The notes under the pieces are model-generated. The model was not told the origin of the DNA. It made no database searches and worked only from the letters and a program-made list of their open reading frames with translations. Below, piece after piece: positions 1 through 9,103 of a stretch of 64,000 bases of DNA. Numbering within the stretch: position 1 is the first letter of the stretch; the number at the start of each line of letters is the position of its first letter. Made by a program: the position numbers and the translations under genes. Origin of the DNA: JBBQXK01 sp052387255 (lineage in GTDB: Bacteria; Pseudomonadota; Alphaproteobacteria; Rhodobacterales; Rhodobacteraceae); the NCBI GenBank assembly GCA_052387255.1, contig JBQTJI010000034.1, positions 1 through 64,000 of the forward strand, in the 5' to 3' direction.

Positions 1-29
1 GCTCTGCCTATCTGCGGGTATTGATCGGG

Positions 30-49
30 GTCCCGGCCTTCGCCGGGAC
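30..49 (-). terminator. hairpin downstream of the helicase gene
   Basis: Perfect inverted repeat GTCCCGGC-CTTC-GCCGGGAC about 40 bp past the stop codon of the minus-strand helicase. There is no clear U tract on either side. This CCGGC/GCCGG hairpin type is common between genes in alphaproteobacteria, so it may be a repeat element that also works as a terminator. Confidence 0.55.
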
Positions 50-88
50 GACCGGTCCGGGGAGTGAACGCGGCATGCGCAAGGCCTG

Positions 89-3000
89 TCACCCCACCTC
101 GGGGCCGAACACGAATTCGGGCAGCACCACGTCCCAGGCGTCGCGCTTCAGGCTCGGTTGGAAATCTTCTGCATTGTCCACCTTGCGCCAGCGGACCACG
201 GCAAAGACTTCGGCCCGCACACAGACCCTGCCCGGCGGTGGTTGCCAGACGGCGGCCATGCGCCCGATGGTGACGCCGCTGACGTGGCGGATCAGCCAGC
301 GACCCTGCCAGCCGTCCAGCACCAGAGGGTCACCAATGCGCAAGCCCGCCAGAAGCGCAAGCGCCTCGGCGCGGTCCTCCAGCCGACCGGGGAAGGACAG
401 ATCGACCATCCCCATCTCGGCCGCCTGATACCACAGGTCCGCCTGCTGCAGTGCGGCGGGGTCGGGGGTGGCGGTCCGGTGCAACAGGCCGTCGCCCGTC
501 AGGATGGGATGTCGGCCTGCCATGCTGGTCATCGCCAACGACCGCCGGGCCCGTGTCATCGCGACATAGAACAGCCGCCGGGGCGCGTCGGCGTCTTCGT
601 TTGGCGATGACCGATCCCAGCCACCGTCCAGCACGACGACATCATCGAACTCCAGCCCCTTGGCCCGGTGCGCGGTCAGCAGCAGCAGCCCCCGCTGTGC
701 CGCCCGCGCCCCCAGCGACCATTCGGTCAGTGCCTCGATCATCTCGGCCACCAAGACGGGCCTGGCCTCGGTGCCGGATGCAAGGGCCTCGATGCCTTCG
801 CACAGCCAGTGCCACCAGCGGTTGGGCCACTGCGCCCCGATCCAGTCCAGAACCTGCGGCACCGCCAGCACACCCCCGGGCGCGCCGCGCAGGAAGTGCA
901 GCAGCGCCTGGAACTCACGCAGACGCCACAGGGGCGGCAGCCGGTCGCGCGCCATCTGCACCGGAATGCCCTGTGCCTCGGCATAGCTGCGCACGGGGTG
1001 CAACAGGCTCCACTCACGCGCGATCACGGCGGCGCGCGACCAGTCCCAGCCGGGTGCCAGCCGCGACAGGCGCACCAGTTCGTCCACCGCCGCGACGGCC
1101 TGCGCCACCTCGCCACCGGCCGTGCGCAGCACCTGCACCCGGCCCGCCGCGACCGGATCATGCACCACCATGGCACCCCCCTCGGGCGCCTTGCGCCGGA
1201 GGCGGTCGATGGTGATGTCGTGGTCGGCCTTCATCCGACCCTTCGCAGGCGCGATCGCCCGGTTCGCCGCCGCGATGATGGCCTGGGTCGAGCGGTAGTT
1301 CTCAGTCAGAAAGGCGGGGCGGGCGGCATAATCCGCCTCGAACCGGCGGATATAGTCCACCGAGGCCCCGGCAAAGGCATAGATGTTCTGGTCGTCATCC
1401 CCCACCGCGAACAGGCTGAGCTTGTCGGCATCGTCCAGCGACCGCCCCGCCACGGCGGCGATCAGGGCATATTCATCCGCGCCGATGTCCTGGTATTCGT
1501 CCACCAGGATCCAGCGGTACCCCTCGATCAGCGCCTCGCGCCGCGCCTCGGCCTCGGCGCGGGTCAGGCCATCGCCGCGCAGCAGGGTCACGGCCTCCCG
1601 CAGCACCTGGTCGAAATCGACCGTGCGGCCCGCGGCAAAGGCCCCCGCGAAACTGGCCCCCACCAGCCGCATCGCCAGGGCGTGGCAGGTCGACACCGTC
1701 ACCCACGCCGCCGCATCGCCGATCAGGTCGGACAGGCGCAGGCGGATCTCGGCGGCGGCATGACGGTTGTAGGTCAGCACCAGGATGCCGCGCGGATCGG
1801 CGCGGCGCACCCGCACCAGATAGGCGATGCGGTGCACCAGCACCCGCGTCTTGCCCGACCCCGGCCCCGCCAGGACCAGCACGTTCGTCGCCTCGCGGTC
1901 GTCCGCGACGATTTTCTGCTGCACCGGATTGGCCAGGTCCTCGACGATCATCCGCCACGACGACGGCAGCGTCTGCCGCCGCAGGTCCGGCGCACTGTCG
2001 GGCATCCACGTCTGCAGGAAACGTTCGGTATCCAGCGCGAAATAGTCGCGCGTCAGTTGTTCCGCCTGTTCCTGCGACGTCAGGCCCCGTTCGGCATAGC
2101 GCGCCATGATATGGGTCTGCACCGTCTGCGCGCCATAGTGTTCCTCCAGCGGCAGGAAATCGCGCTGGGTGAACGGACCGCCGCCCGCCCGCAGGTGCAC
2201 CGTGATGGCCTGGCGGAACACGGTCAGCCCGCGCCCCAGCTTGACCACATCCTGTTCGTGCAGCCACATCATCGCGCGGTGCTGCAGTTTCGACAGGTCC
2301 TTCACCGCGTCGCGCAACAGCGCGTCGCCCGACAGTTCCGACATCAGGCGGCCCACCGTCGTCTCGACCTGCAGGTCCTTGCCGCGCGTGCCTTTTGCCA
2401 CCAGCCCGGTCAGGTGGCGCAGCAGGCGTTCCGCCGCCAGCCGCCGGACTTCGGCGGTCTTTACGACCAGGTCCCAGGACTTTTCCAGCCGCACCATCAT
2501 CGTGCCGCGACGGGCCTTGCGTACCTGCAGGTTGCCGCCGCCGCCCTCTTCTTCGCGACCGTCCTGCGCCATGCCCCGCAACAGGGTCTCGACCAGATCG
2601 GGCCGGACCCCCTCATGGCCCCGGTCGCGCAGCACCTGGCAGGTCTCGGCCAGCAGCAGGGGCAAGGGTTCCGTGCTCCCTGCGTCGGGTGCCCTTTCGC
2701 GCTTCTCGTCGATCAGGGCCTTTTCCAGGTCCGCCGCCGCGCTGAACCGCTGCGCCGACGACTGCTCGACCCCGACATGCACGAAGACCGTGATCGCGGT
2801 GTCGTTGGTGGCGATGCCCAGGGTCTCGAGGTCGGTCAGCGCGCCCTGCAGCCGGTACCCCGCCAGCCCCGACACGCCGGTCAGCTCGTCGGTCGAGATG
2901 CCCTGGTCGGGCGGCGCGTTCATCAGGTGGCGCACGATGGCCAGCAACTGCCTGCGCCGCGCGTCGGTGATGGCGCGACCGGCCAGGCGGGCCTCGGCCT

Positions 3001-5191
3001 CGGCCAGGGTGCGGACCTGGAGCGAGGACGGAAACACCTGCACGCTGTTTTCCTCGCGGCTCAGCAGCGCCGCCTCTTCAAGCCAGGACACCGCCGTCTT
3101 GACGCGGGTGTCGTCGGTGGCACTGTCGCGTTCGAACTCAAGGTCGCGTTCCTCGCGCACGATCTCTCCGGACGTCGCCACCACCTCGCCGGATTTCTGC
3201 CGGTCCATCCGCCGCAAGGCTTTCAGGATCGCGCCGATCTCGTGCCGGGCCAGGCGCGACCGGGCCGACATGTCGAACTGCCGCTCGACATCGTCCTTGC
3301 AGTACAGGAGCACGCAAACGGCACGGTCGCGATCGCGCCCCGCGCGGCCCGCCTCTTGCAGATAGCTTTCCAGCGAGCCGGGGATGTCGCCGTGCACCAC
3401 CAGCCGGATGTCGGGCTTGTCGATGCCCATGCCGAAGGCGTTGGTCGCCGCGATGATCCGCAGGTCGCCGTTCTGGAAGCTTTCCTGCACCTCGCGCTTG
3501 CGCTCGGGCAAGAGCTTCGCATGGAAGAAATCCGCCGCCAGCCCTTGGGCCCTGAGGAAAGCGGCGACGCGCTGAGTCCCGTCCCGCGTGGCGCAATAGA
3601 CGATGGCCCCCGACGCGCCTTCGGGCGGCAAGGCCCGGTCGATGACATCCATGATGTCGCCCAGCTTGGTGCTTGCCCTCGTCTCGCGCACCTCGAAGGT
3701 CAGGTTGTCGCGCACGGCCCCCCCGTCCAGCAGGGCCAGGTCGACCTGCAGCTTGCTGCGGAAGTGGTCCAGGATGTCGCGGATCACCTCGGGCTTGGCG
3801 GTGGCAGTCAGGCACAGCACGGGCGCAGGGGCCATGTCGCCCGAAAAAGCGCGCACGAATCGCGCGATGTAGCGGTAGTCGGGCCGGAAATCATGGCCCC
3901 ATTTCGACACGCAATGCGCCTCGTCCAGCACCCAGTACCCGACGTCGCGCTGCCGCAGCACCGACCGCACCGACCGGCTGCGCAACTGTTCGGGCGCAAT
4001 CAGCAGGATCGCGGCATCGCCCAGGCGCACGCGGTCCAGCGCGTCCTGCCGTTCGGGCATCGACAGCATGCCGTTCACCGTGACGCAGGCCGAGATCCCG
4101 TGCCGCGCCAGCCCCCGCACCTGATCGGCCATCAGCGCGACCAGCGGAGAGATCACCACCGTCAGCGCCCCCGTCTTGTCGTACTGCGTCAGCGCCGGAA
4201 CCTGGTAGCACACCGATTTCCCGGTGCCGGTCGGCAGGATCCCGAGCAGGCTGTGGCCCGCCATCGCCTCGGCCACGATCCGCTCTTGCAGGGGAACGCC
4301 GTGGACATCGGCAGGCTCGGGGCGGAACCCGTCGAACCCGAACCAGCGCGACAATGCTGCCTTCGGATCGTTCTGCGTGCGGCACCAGGCGCAGTCGGGG
4401 CGGTCGCAGGCGGCGTCGCGCAGGGTTTTCACGATCTGCGCTGCCTCGCGGAACCTGGCCCGCACCCAGGGCGGCATCACCGAATCGCCGCCCGCCACGG
4501 TGATCCAGGCCAGGGCATAGGCCATCGGCCAACCTGAGGGCGGGCTGTGCAGGTGGGTCAACGTCTGGTCCACGCGAAGGGTACAGGCGCGTCCCGCCAG
4601 CACCGCGCGGACCGCCGCCTCGGCTGCGGCAGGATCGGGGCAATCCGCACCCCGCACCTCGGCAAAGACCGCATCGAACCCGTCCGCATCGGGCATCCGC
4701 GTGCACAGGAAATGCCAGGCGGTCAGCGCCTCGGGCATCCCGGCGGCCATGCCGGACAGCAGTTGCAACTGCTCGGCAAACAGGTCCAGCACCAGCCGTG
4801 CATCCCGTTCGGGATCGTTCACATGCCCCGCCTGCAACCGCCCGTCATGATGGTGCTTGACCAGCCGGTGATAGGGATTGCGCGGTGACGCCAGGGGGTT
4901 CAGCCACAGCGTGTCGATGGGTTTCTGCGCCAGCCGGGCCAGTCCGGGCCGGACGGCCAAGAGATGCGGCAGGTCGAACCCGATGATGTTGTGACCCAGA
5001 AGATAGTCGGCGCGCCCGGCCATGGCCTCGAACCGGGTCAGCGCCTCGTCGATCTGCCCCTTGCGCGACACCACCTTGTCGGGCACCCCGTTCCGCACGG
5101 CAGCCAGGGCAAAGATGCGCGCGGTCTTCGGATCGACCTCCAGGTCCAGCGACAGGCAGCGGTCGGGCAGGGTGAACGACCGCGCGGCCAT
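89..5191 (-). CDS. exonuclease-like / RecQ / UvrD fusion helicase
   Basis: Predicted DNA repair helicase of 1,700 residues that joins two superfamilies in one chain. Residues 13-140 look like a DnaQ-fold exonuclease domain: a DLE motif at residues 16-18, then HNIIGFDLPHL, then an HxNDPERDARL segment. A Cys cluster (CDRPDCAWC) lies near residue 265. A RecQ helicase follows, with Walker A GTGKS near residue 324 and a DEAH box near 425. A second, UvrD/Rep-type helicase lies in the C-terminal third, with Walker A AGPGSGKT near residue 1110, VDEYQD near 1231 and a late YVAMTRARR motif. RecQ proteins are normally 600-700 residues and UvrD about 720, so this is a true fusion. The ATG at 5191 directly precedes the exonuclease motif. 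It has no partner gene and stands apart from hisG by 160 bp. Coupled unwinding, or degradation plus unwinding, of damaged or foreign DNA is inference. Confidence 0.88.
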   Translation of the reverse strand: MAARSFTLPDRCLSLDLEVDPKTARIFALAAVRNGVPDKVVSRKGQIDEALTRFEAMAGRADYLLGHNIIGFDLPHLLAVRPGLARLAQKPIDTLWLNPLASPRNPYHRLVKHHHDGRLQAGHVNDPERDARLVLDLFAEQLQLLSGMAAGMPEALTAWHFLCTRMPDADGFDAVFAEVRGADCPDPAAAEAAVRAVLAGRACTLRVDQTLTHLHSPPSGWPMAYALAWITVAGGDSVMPPWVRARFREAAQIVKTLRDAACDRPDCAWCRTQNDPKAALSRWFGFDGFRPEPADVHGVPLQERIVAEAMAGHSLLGILPTGTGKSVCYQVPALTQYDKTGALTVVISPLVALMADQVRGLARHGISACVTVNGMLSMPERQDALDRVRLGDAAILLIAPEQLRSRSVRSVLRQRDVGYWVLDEAHCVSKWGHDFRPDYRYIARFVRAFSGDMAPAPVLCLTATAKPEVIRDILDHFRSKLQVDLALLDGGAVRDNLTFEVRETRASTKLGDIMDVIDRALPPEGASGAIVYCATRDGTQRVAAFLRAQGLAADFFHAKLLPERKREVQESFQNGDLRIIAATNAFGMGIDKPDIRLVVHGDIPGSLESYLQEAGRAGRDRDRAVCVLLYCKDDVERQFDMSARSRLARHEIGAILKALRRMDRQKSGEVVATSGEIVREERDLEFERDSATDDTRVKTAVSWLEEAALLSREENSVQVFPSSLQVRTLAEAEARLAGRAITDARRRQLLAIVRHLMNAPPDQGISTDELTGVSGLAGYRLQGALTDLETLGIATNDTAITVFVHVGVEQSSAQRFSAAADLEKALIDEKRERAPDAGSTEPLPLLLAETCQVLRDRGHEGVRPDLVETLLRGMAQDGREEEGGGGNLQVRKARRGTMMVRLEKSWDLVVKTAEVRRLAAERLLRHLTGLVAKGTRGKDLQVETTVGRLMSELSGDALLRDAVKDLSKLQHRAMMWLHEQDVVKLGRGLTVFRQAITVHLRAGGGPFTQRDFLPLEEHYGAQTVQTHIMARYAERGLTSQEQAEQLTRDYFALDTERFLQTWMPDSAPDLRRQTLPSSWRMIVEDLANPVQQKIVADDREATNVLVLAGPGSGKTRVLVHRIAYLVRVRRADPRGILVLTYNRHAAAEIRLRLSDLIGDAAAWVTVSTCHALAMRLVGASFAGAFAAGRTVDFDQVLREAVTLLRGDGLTRAEAEARREALIEGYRWILVDEYQDIGADEYALIAAVAGRSLDDADKLSLFAVGDDDQNIYAFAGASVDYIRRFEADYAARPAFLTENYRSTQAIIAAANRAIAPAKGRMKADHDITIDRLRRKAPEGGAMVVHDPVAAGRVQVLRTAGGEVAQAVAAVDELVRLSRLAPGWDWSRAAVIAREWSLLHPVRSYAEAQGIPVQMARDRLPPLWRLREFQALLHFLRGAPGGVLAVPQVLDWIGAQWPNRWWHWLCEGIEALASGTEARPVLVAEMIEALTEWSLGARAAQRGLLLLTAHRAKGLEFDDVVVLDGGWDRSSPNEDADAPRRLFYVAMTRARRSLAMTSMAGRHPILTGDGLLHRTATPDPAALQQADLWYQAAEMGMVDLSFPGRLEDRAEALALLAGLRIGDPLVLDGWQGRWLIRHVSGVTIGRMAAVWQPPPGRVCVRAEVFAVVRWRKVDNAEDFQPSLKRDAWDVVLPEFVFGPEVG

Positions 5192-5352
5192 CAATGCGCC
5201 CCGGCCCTGGGCCGCACACGGCCATCAGGCGCGACATTGCCCGAGGGCATCCGGCCCCCTTTGTCCCGACCAGCGCTTTCGACAATCCCGGCCATCGCTC
5301 CACGATATTGCGCGAATTGCGTCGCCTGCAACAAGTCCTTGCGTGCAGAAAA

Positions 5353-6060
5353 TCAAAGCCCCGCCGGAACCGCCCATCCCAGCTGCGCCGCCAATGCCTG
5401 CAGCGGCCTGCGCGCCAAGGTCCAGTCGGCCCGCCGCGCGGCATAAAGGGTGGCCTCGCTCGACAGGATCGGTGGCCCGGACAGAACCTTCAGGTGGTTG
5501 GCGCGCAATGTCTCGCCGGTCGTCGTGATGTCGGCAATCGCCTCGGCGGTCAGGTTCTTGACCGTGCCTTCGGTCGCGCCCTGGCTGTCGACCAGCGCAT
5601 AGTCCGCCACGCCCTCGGCCGTCAGGTAATCGCGCACCAGCCGGTGGTACTTGGTGGCGATGCGCAGGCGGTGGCCATGGGCGGCGCGGAACGCCGCCGC
5701 CGCCGCGTCAAGGTCATCGACCGTTTCCACGTCGATCCAGGCCATCGGCACGGCGATCACCAGGTCGGCCTGGCCGAACCCCAGGGCGGCCAGCGGCACC
5801 ACCGACCCCTGCCAGTCGGCCAGCCGGTCCTGCACCAGGTCCGACCCGGTGACACCCAGATGCACCCGGCCCGCCGCAAGGTCGCGCGGAATCTCGCCCG
5901 CCGACAGCAGCACCAGTTCCACGCCGTCGATGCCCTCCACGGCCCCGGCATATTCGCGGCTGGCCCCCGACTGGCGCATGGTCACGCCCCGCGCGCCGAA
6001 CCAGGCAAAGGTATCTTCCATCAGCCGCCCCTTCGACGGCACGCCGATCTTCAGCGTCAT
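5353..6060 (-). CDS. hisG: ATP phosphoribosyltransferase catalytic subunit HisG (short form)
   Basis: First enzyme of histidine biosynthesis: ATP + PRPP give phosphoribosyl-ATP. At 235 residues it is the short HisG form, which lacks the C-terminal regulatory domain and needs HisZ. The N-terminus MTLKIGVPSKGRLMEDT is typical of the family, and the GVTGSDLVQD segment is conserved. Its ATG overlaps the hisZ stop codon (ATGA), so it is translated by coupling as the third gene of hisS-hisZ-hisG. Short-form HisG together with HisZ in one operon is internally consistent. Confidence 0.96.
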   Translation of the reverse strand: MTLKIGVPSKGRLMEDTFAWFGARGVTMRQSGASREYAGAVEGIDGVELVLLSAGEIPRDLAAGRVHLGVTGSDLVQDRLADWQGSVVPLAALGFGQADLVIAVPMAWIDVETVDDLDAAAAAFRAAHGHRLRIATKYHRLVRDYLTAEGVADYALVDSQGATEGTVKNLTAEAIADITTTGETLRANHLKVLSGPPILSSEATLYAARRADWTLARRPLQALAAQLGWAVPAGL

Positions 6061-7160
6061 GGCCGCAGCCCCGCCGTCAGTGCGGGCCGGATCACGCCCC
6101 CCACCGCCGGGATCGACCGCCCCTGCCCCAGCACACGCGTCAGCGCGTCGTACCGCCCGCCGCTGGCCACCGGGGGCATGCCCTCGGGGCCGAGGAACGA
6201 GAACACGAACCCGTCGTAGTATTCCATCGCCGTTCGCCCGTGGCTCGCCTCGAAGGGCAGGGTGTCCACCTTCACGCCCCGCGCTGCCAGGGCGTCCATG
6301 CGCCGCGCGAAACGATCCACTGCCGGGGCGATGGCGGGCAGCAGCGGCGTGATCCCGCGCAGGTGCGCCAGTGCCGCCCCCGCCGGGGCCTCGAGCGCCA
6401 AGAGGTCGTACAGCATCGCCGCCTCGGGGGCGGCGAGGGGGGGCGTTCCGGCATCGTCCAGCAGGGCCGCCGCGCGGGCGGTGATCTCGGCCTCGCTCCT
6501 TAAGCCGATCACCGGCCCCGCCTGCGCAATCAGCGCCGGGGCGGTATCGGTGCGCAGCCGGTCCAGCAGCGCCGCCCTTGCAGGCGGCACCGCCGCCCGC
6601 CCCGCAAACCGGTCCAGCAACCGGCGGAACCGCTGCGGCCGCCAGACATGGCGCAGCAGCGCCGCCTTGCGCCGGTCGGTCGTGGCCAGCCCCCGCACCG
6701 CCGCCATCAGGATGCCGATGTCGCCGGTGACCGGGCGGACCGGCAGCCCGTCCAGCAGGCGGGCAAAGAGTGAAAAGACCTCGGCATCGGCAACCTCGGG
6801 GGCGGTCCGGTCGAACAGTTCGAACCCCACCTGCAGGTATTCCCGCGCGCGGGTGTCGGGCCGGTCCTGCCTGCGGAACACCTCGCCGCGATAGCAGTAA
6901 CGCGCCGGTTCCGCGCCCCCCGCCATATGCGCCTGCACCACCGGCACGGTGAAATCCGGGCGCAGCATCATCTCGCCCGCGACGGGGTCATGGGTGACAT
7001 AGGCCCGCGCGCGGATATCCTCGCCGTACAGGTCCAGAAGCGTGCCCGCCGGTTGCAGGATATCGGCGTCCACCGCCACTGCACCCGCCGCCAGGAACGC
7101 CGCGAACAGCCGCTCGGCTTCGGCCCGCTCGGCGGCACGGTCCGACCCGCTGGCACTCAT
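6057..7160 (-). CDS. hisZ: ATP phosphoribosyltransferase regulatory subunit HisZ
   Basis: A paralogue of the histidyl-tRNA synthetase catalytic core without aminoacylation activity; in this family it forms a hetero-octamer with short HisG and carries the histidine feedback site. The 367-residue protein keeps a degenerate class II synthetase pattern: a motif-2-like YCYRGEVFRRQDR segment and a C-terminal VASGGRYDALTR matching the HisRS GGRYD motif. It overlaps hisS upstream and hisG downstream by 4 bp each (ATGA), which fits fixed stoichiometry. Annotation pipelines often mislabel it as a second HisRS; its length and position argue for HisZ. Confidence 0.94.
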   Translation of the reverse strand: MSASGSDRAAERAEAERLFAAFLAAGAVAVDADILQPAGTLLDLYGEDIRARAYVTHDPVAGEMMLRPDFTVPVVQAHMAGGAEPARYCYRGEVFRRQDRPDTRAREYLQVGFELFDRTAPEVADAEVFSLFARLLDGLPVRPVTGDIGILMAAVRGLATTDRRKAALLRHVWRPQRFRRLLDRFAGRAAVPPARAALLDRLRTDTAPALIAQAGPVIGLRSEAEITARAAALLDDAGTPPLAAPEAAMLYDLLALEAPAGAALAHLRGITPLLPAIAPAVDRFARRMDALAARGVKVDTLPFEASHGRTAMEYYDGFVFSFLGPEGMPPVASGGRYDALTRVLGQGRSIPAVGGVIRPALTAGLRP

Positions 7161-8734
7161 CGCGCCAGCATCTGGCGCACCGCCGCCACCAGCCCGTCAC
7201 GCGGCACCTCGACCTGCGCGGGCCGCGCCTTCCACTCCTCCAGGCTCGCCCCGGCGGCGATCTTCGCGCCAAGGATCAGGTCCTTGAGGATGACCGTCCC
7301 CCTGCCCGCCTCATCCCCGCCCATGATGACGGCCACCGGAGAGCCGCGCTTGTCGGCATATTTCAGCTGGTTCCCGAACGACTTCGGGTTGCCCAGGTAG
7401 ACCTCGGCCCGGATGCCGCCCGACCGCAGGTCCGCAGCCATGGCCATGTAATCCGCCATCCGGTCCCGGTCCATCACCGTCACGATCACCGGCCCCGGAT
7501 CCGCCACCTTCGCCCCCCGCTTCGCCTTCAAAGCCGCCAACAGCCGGTCCACCCCGATGGACACGCCCGTCGCAGGCATCTCCTGTCCGGTGAAGCGTTT
7601 CACGAGGTCGTCGTAGCGCCCCCCACCTGCGACCGAGCCGAACTGGCGCGGACGACCCTTTTCGTCGGTGACGGTGAAGGTCAGTTCGGCCTCGAACACG
7701 GGGCCGGTGTAGTAGCCGAGGCCACGCACGACGGAGGGGTCGATGACGATGCGGTCGGAGCCGTAGCCTTGGGCACGGCAGTAGCCGATCATATCGATTA
7801 ACTGGTGTAGCCCATCCATTCCGACAACTGTCTCGTGCAACACGCTATAGAGGTTGTACGCAACGACTTTATCTTCTTCGGTCATTTGGCGACCTAGTGA
7901 ACTACTTTCAGCATATTCAAGAGCTTCGTCCTTGCGACGCAAATCAGTTGCAGAGGTCAGAATCCGCTCGATTTGGTCAATTGCCGAAGGTTTCAGGCCT
8001 GCACCTTTGGTGAAATCGCCGCTCTCGTCCTTTCGTCCATCACCGAGGATTGCCTTCACCCCAGACCAACCGAGGCGGTCCATTTTATCAATTGCCCGCT
8101 GAACAATACCCCGGATCTCGACCAATCTCTCGGTTTCAAAGGCATCTTTTCCGAGACCTGCAATCTCCAGTGCGCCGTCGAGAACCTTTCGGCTGTTAAT
8201 GCGAACAACATAGTCGCCCCGCTCGATTCCTACAGCTTCCAAAGCGTCTGACAGCATAGTGCAGAGTTCAGCATCCGCCGCCACGCTCGACGATCCCACC
8301 GTATCCGCATCGCACTGATAGAACTGCCGGAACCGCCCTGGCCCCGGCTTTTCGTTGCGCCACACCGGCCCCATCGCATAGCGCCTGTACGGCGACGGCA
8401 ATTCACTCCGGTACTGCGCCGCCACCCGTGCCAGGGGCGCGGTCAGGTCATACCGCAGCGCCAGCCAGTCGCCGCCCTTCCCCTCGGAAGCCGCCTCGTC
8501 CTGCCAGGCGAACACCCCCTCGTTGGGCCGGTCCACATCCGGCAGGAACTTGCCCAGGGCCTCGACCGTCTCGACGGCGCTCGTCTCCAGCGGCTCGAAC
8601 CCGTGCATGCGGTAGACCTCGGCGATGGTGGCCAGCATCGCCTGCCGCTCCACCACTTCCGCGCCGAAACAGTCGCGGAACCCCTTCGGCGTCTCGGCCC
8701 GGGGGCGGCGCGGTGCATCCTTGGCCATGGGCAT
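7157..8734 (-). CDS. hisS: histidyl-tRNA synthetase
   Basis: Class IIa synthetase charging tRNA-His. Motif 1 follows the TPKGFRDCFG N-terminus, motif 2 is MGPVWRNEKPGPGRFRQF, the HisA signature is GLGYYTGPVFE, and motif 3 surrounds GVSIGVDRLL. The C-terminal anticodon-binding domain follows. The start is MPMAKD (ATG 8734) behind a GAAGGGGG ribosome site; ATG 8728, two codons later, is an alternative. The frame stays open further upstream, but that part does not resemble the family. The protein is 525 residues, within the alphaproteobacterial range. The segment encoded by about 7785-8275, between motif 2 and HisA, is strikingly AT-richer than the rest although the reading frame and key motifs are intact (see findings). 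It heads the hisS-hisZ-hisG operon and is divergent from slyX. Confidence 0.96.
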   Translation of the reverse strand: MPMAKDAPRRPRAETPKGFRDCFGAEVVERQAMLATIAEVYRMHGFEPLETSAVETVEALGKFLPDVDRPNEGVFAWQDEAASEGKGGDWLALRYDLTAPLARVAAQYRSELPSPYRRYAMGPVWRNEKPGPGRFRQFYQCDADTVGSSSVAADAELCTMLSDALEAVGIERGDYVVRINSRKVLDGALEIAGLGKDAFETERLVEIRGIVQRAIDKMDRLGWSGVKAILGDGRKDESGDFTKGAGLKPSAIDQIERILTSATDLRRKDEALEYAESSSLGRQMTEEDKVVAYNLYSVLHETVVGMDGLHQLIDMIGYCRAQGYGSDRIVIDPSVVRGLGYYTGPVFEAELTFTVTDEKGRPRQFGSVAGGGRYDDLVKRFTGQEMPATGVSIGVDRLLAALKAKRGAKVADPGPVIVTVMDRDRMADYMAMAADLRSGGIRAEVYLGNPKSFGNQLKYADKRGSPVAVIMGGDEAGRGTVILKDLILGAKIAAGASLEEWKARPAQVEVPRDGLVAAVRQMLAR

Positions 8735-8823
8735 TCCCCCTTCACGTTCACACGCGCGGCGGTGTAACGGATGGGGCAAGGGGCGGCAAGCGGAAGGGCC
8801 GCTTCAATCAGAAGGACTGGGCG

Positions 8824-9012
8824 ATGGACCGGCTGGAAGAACGCATCGCCCACCTGATCCGCGCGCAAGAGGATCTGTCCGACGTCGTCGCCCGCCACCA
8901 GGCCGAAATCGACCGCCTGACCCGCCGCGTCGAGATGCTGCTGCTGCGCGAGGCGGAGCGCGAGGCCGACGGACCCGCCGCCGACCCCAACCAGAAGCCG
9001 CCGCACTGGTAA
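8824..9012 (+). CDS. slyX: SlyX family protein
   Basis: A 62-residue, strongly charged protein, almost entirely predicted coiled coil, beginning MDRLEERIAHL and ending PPHW, the SlyX family ending. The ribosome site GAAGGA lies 7 bp before the ATG. Its function is unknown in all bacteria; the Escherichia coli gene is named for its position next to slyD. It is divergent from hisS across 89 bp, so both promoters must lie in that gap. Just downstream is a 63-bp repeat whose hairpin may act as its terminator. Confidence 0.85.
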   Translation: MDRLEERIAHLIRAQEDLSDVVARHQAEIDRLTRRVEMLLLREAEREADGPAADPNQKPPHW

Positions 9013-9019
9013 TCCCCGG

Positions 9020-9082
9020 ATTTCGACTTTGCCCAAATATCCTCGGGGGGAGCCGAAGGCGGGGGGCAGACAGCCCCCCTGC
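9020..9082. repeat. 63-bp palindromic element, copy A (intergenic)
   Basis: Located between slyX and dnaE. It starts ATTTCGACTTTGCCC, passes through AAATATCCTCGGGGGG, and ends in a hairpin with a GGGGGGC/GCCCCCC stem. A same-length copy with 58 of 63 identical bases lies inside xdhA at 13954-14016. The hairpin may terminate both slyX and the convergent dnaE transcript. Confidence 0.85.
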
Positions 9083-9103
9083 ACCGCCGCCGACATCACG
9101 GCC

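Noticed and set aside
668..4537. Very long open frame on the plus strand opposite the RecQ-UvrD helicase
   Set aside because: Its product is rich in Arg, Gln, His and Pro and shows no domain. Long antisense open frames are expected opposite GC-rich genes, and the minus-strand gene has full helicase motifs.
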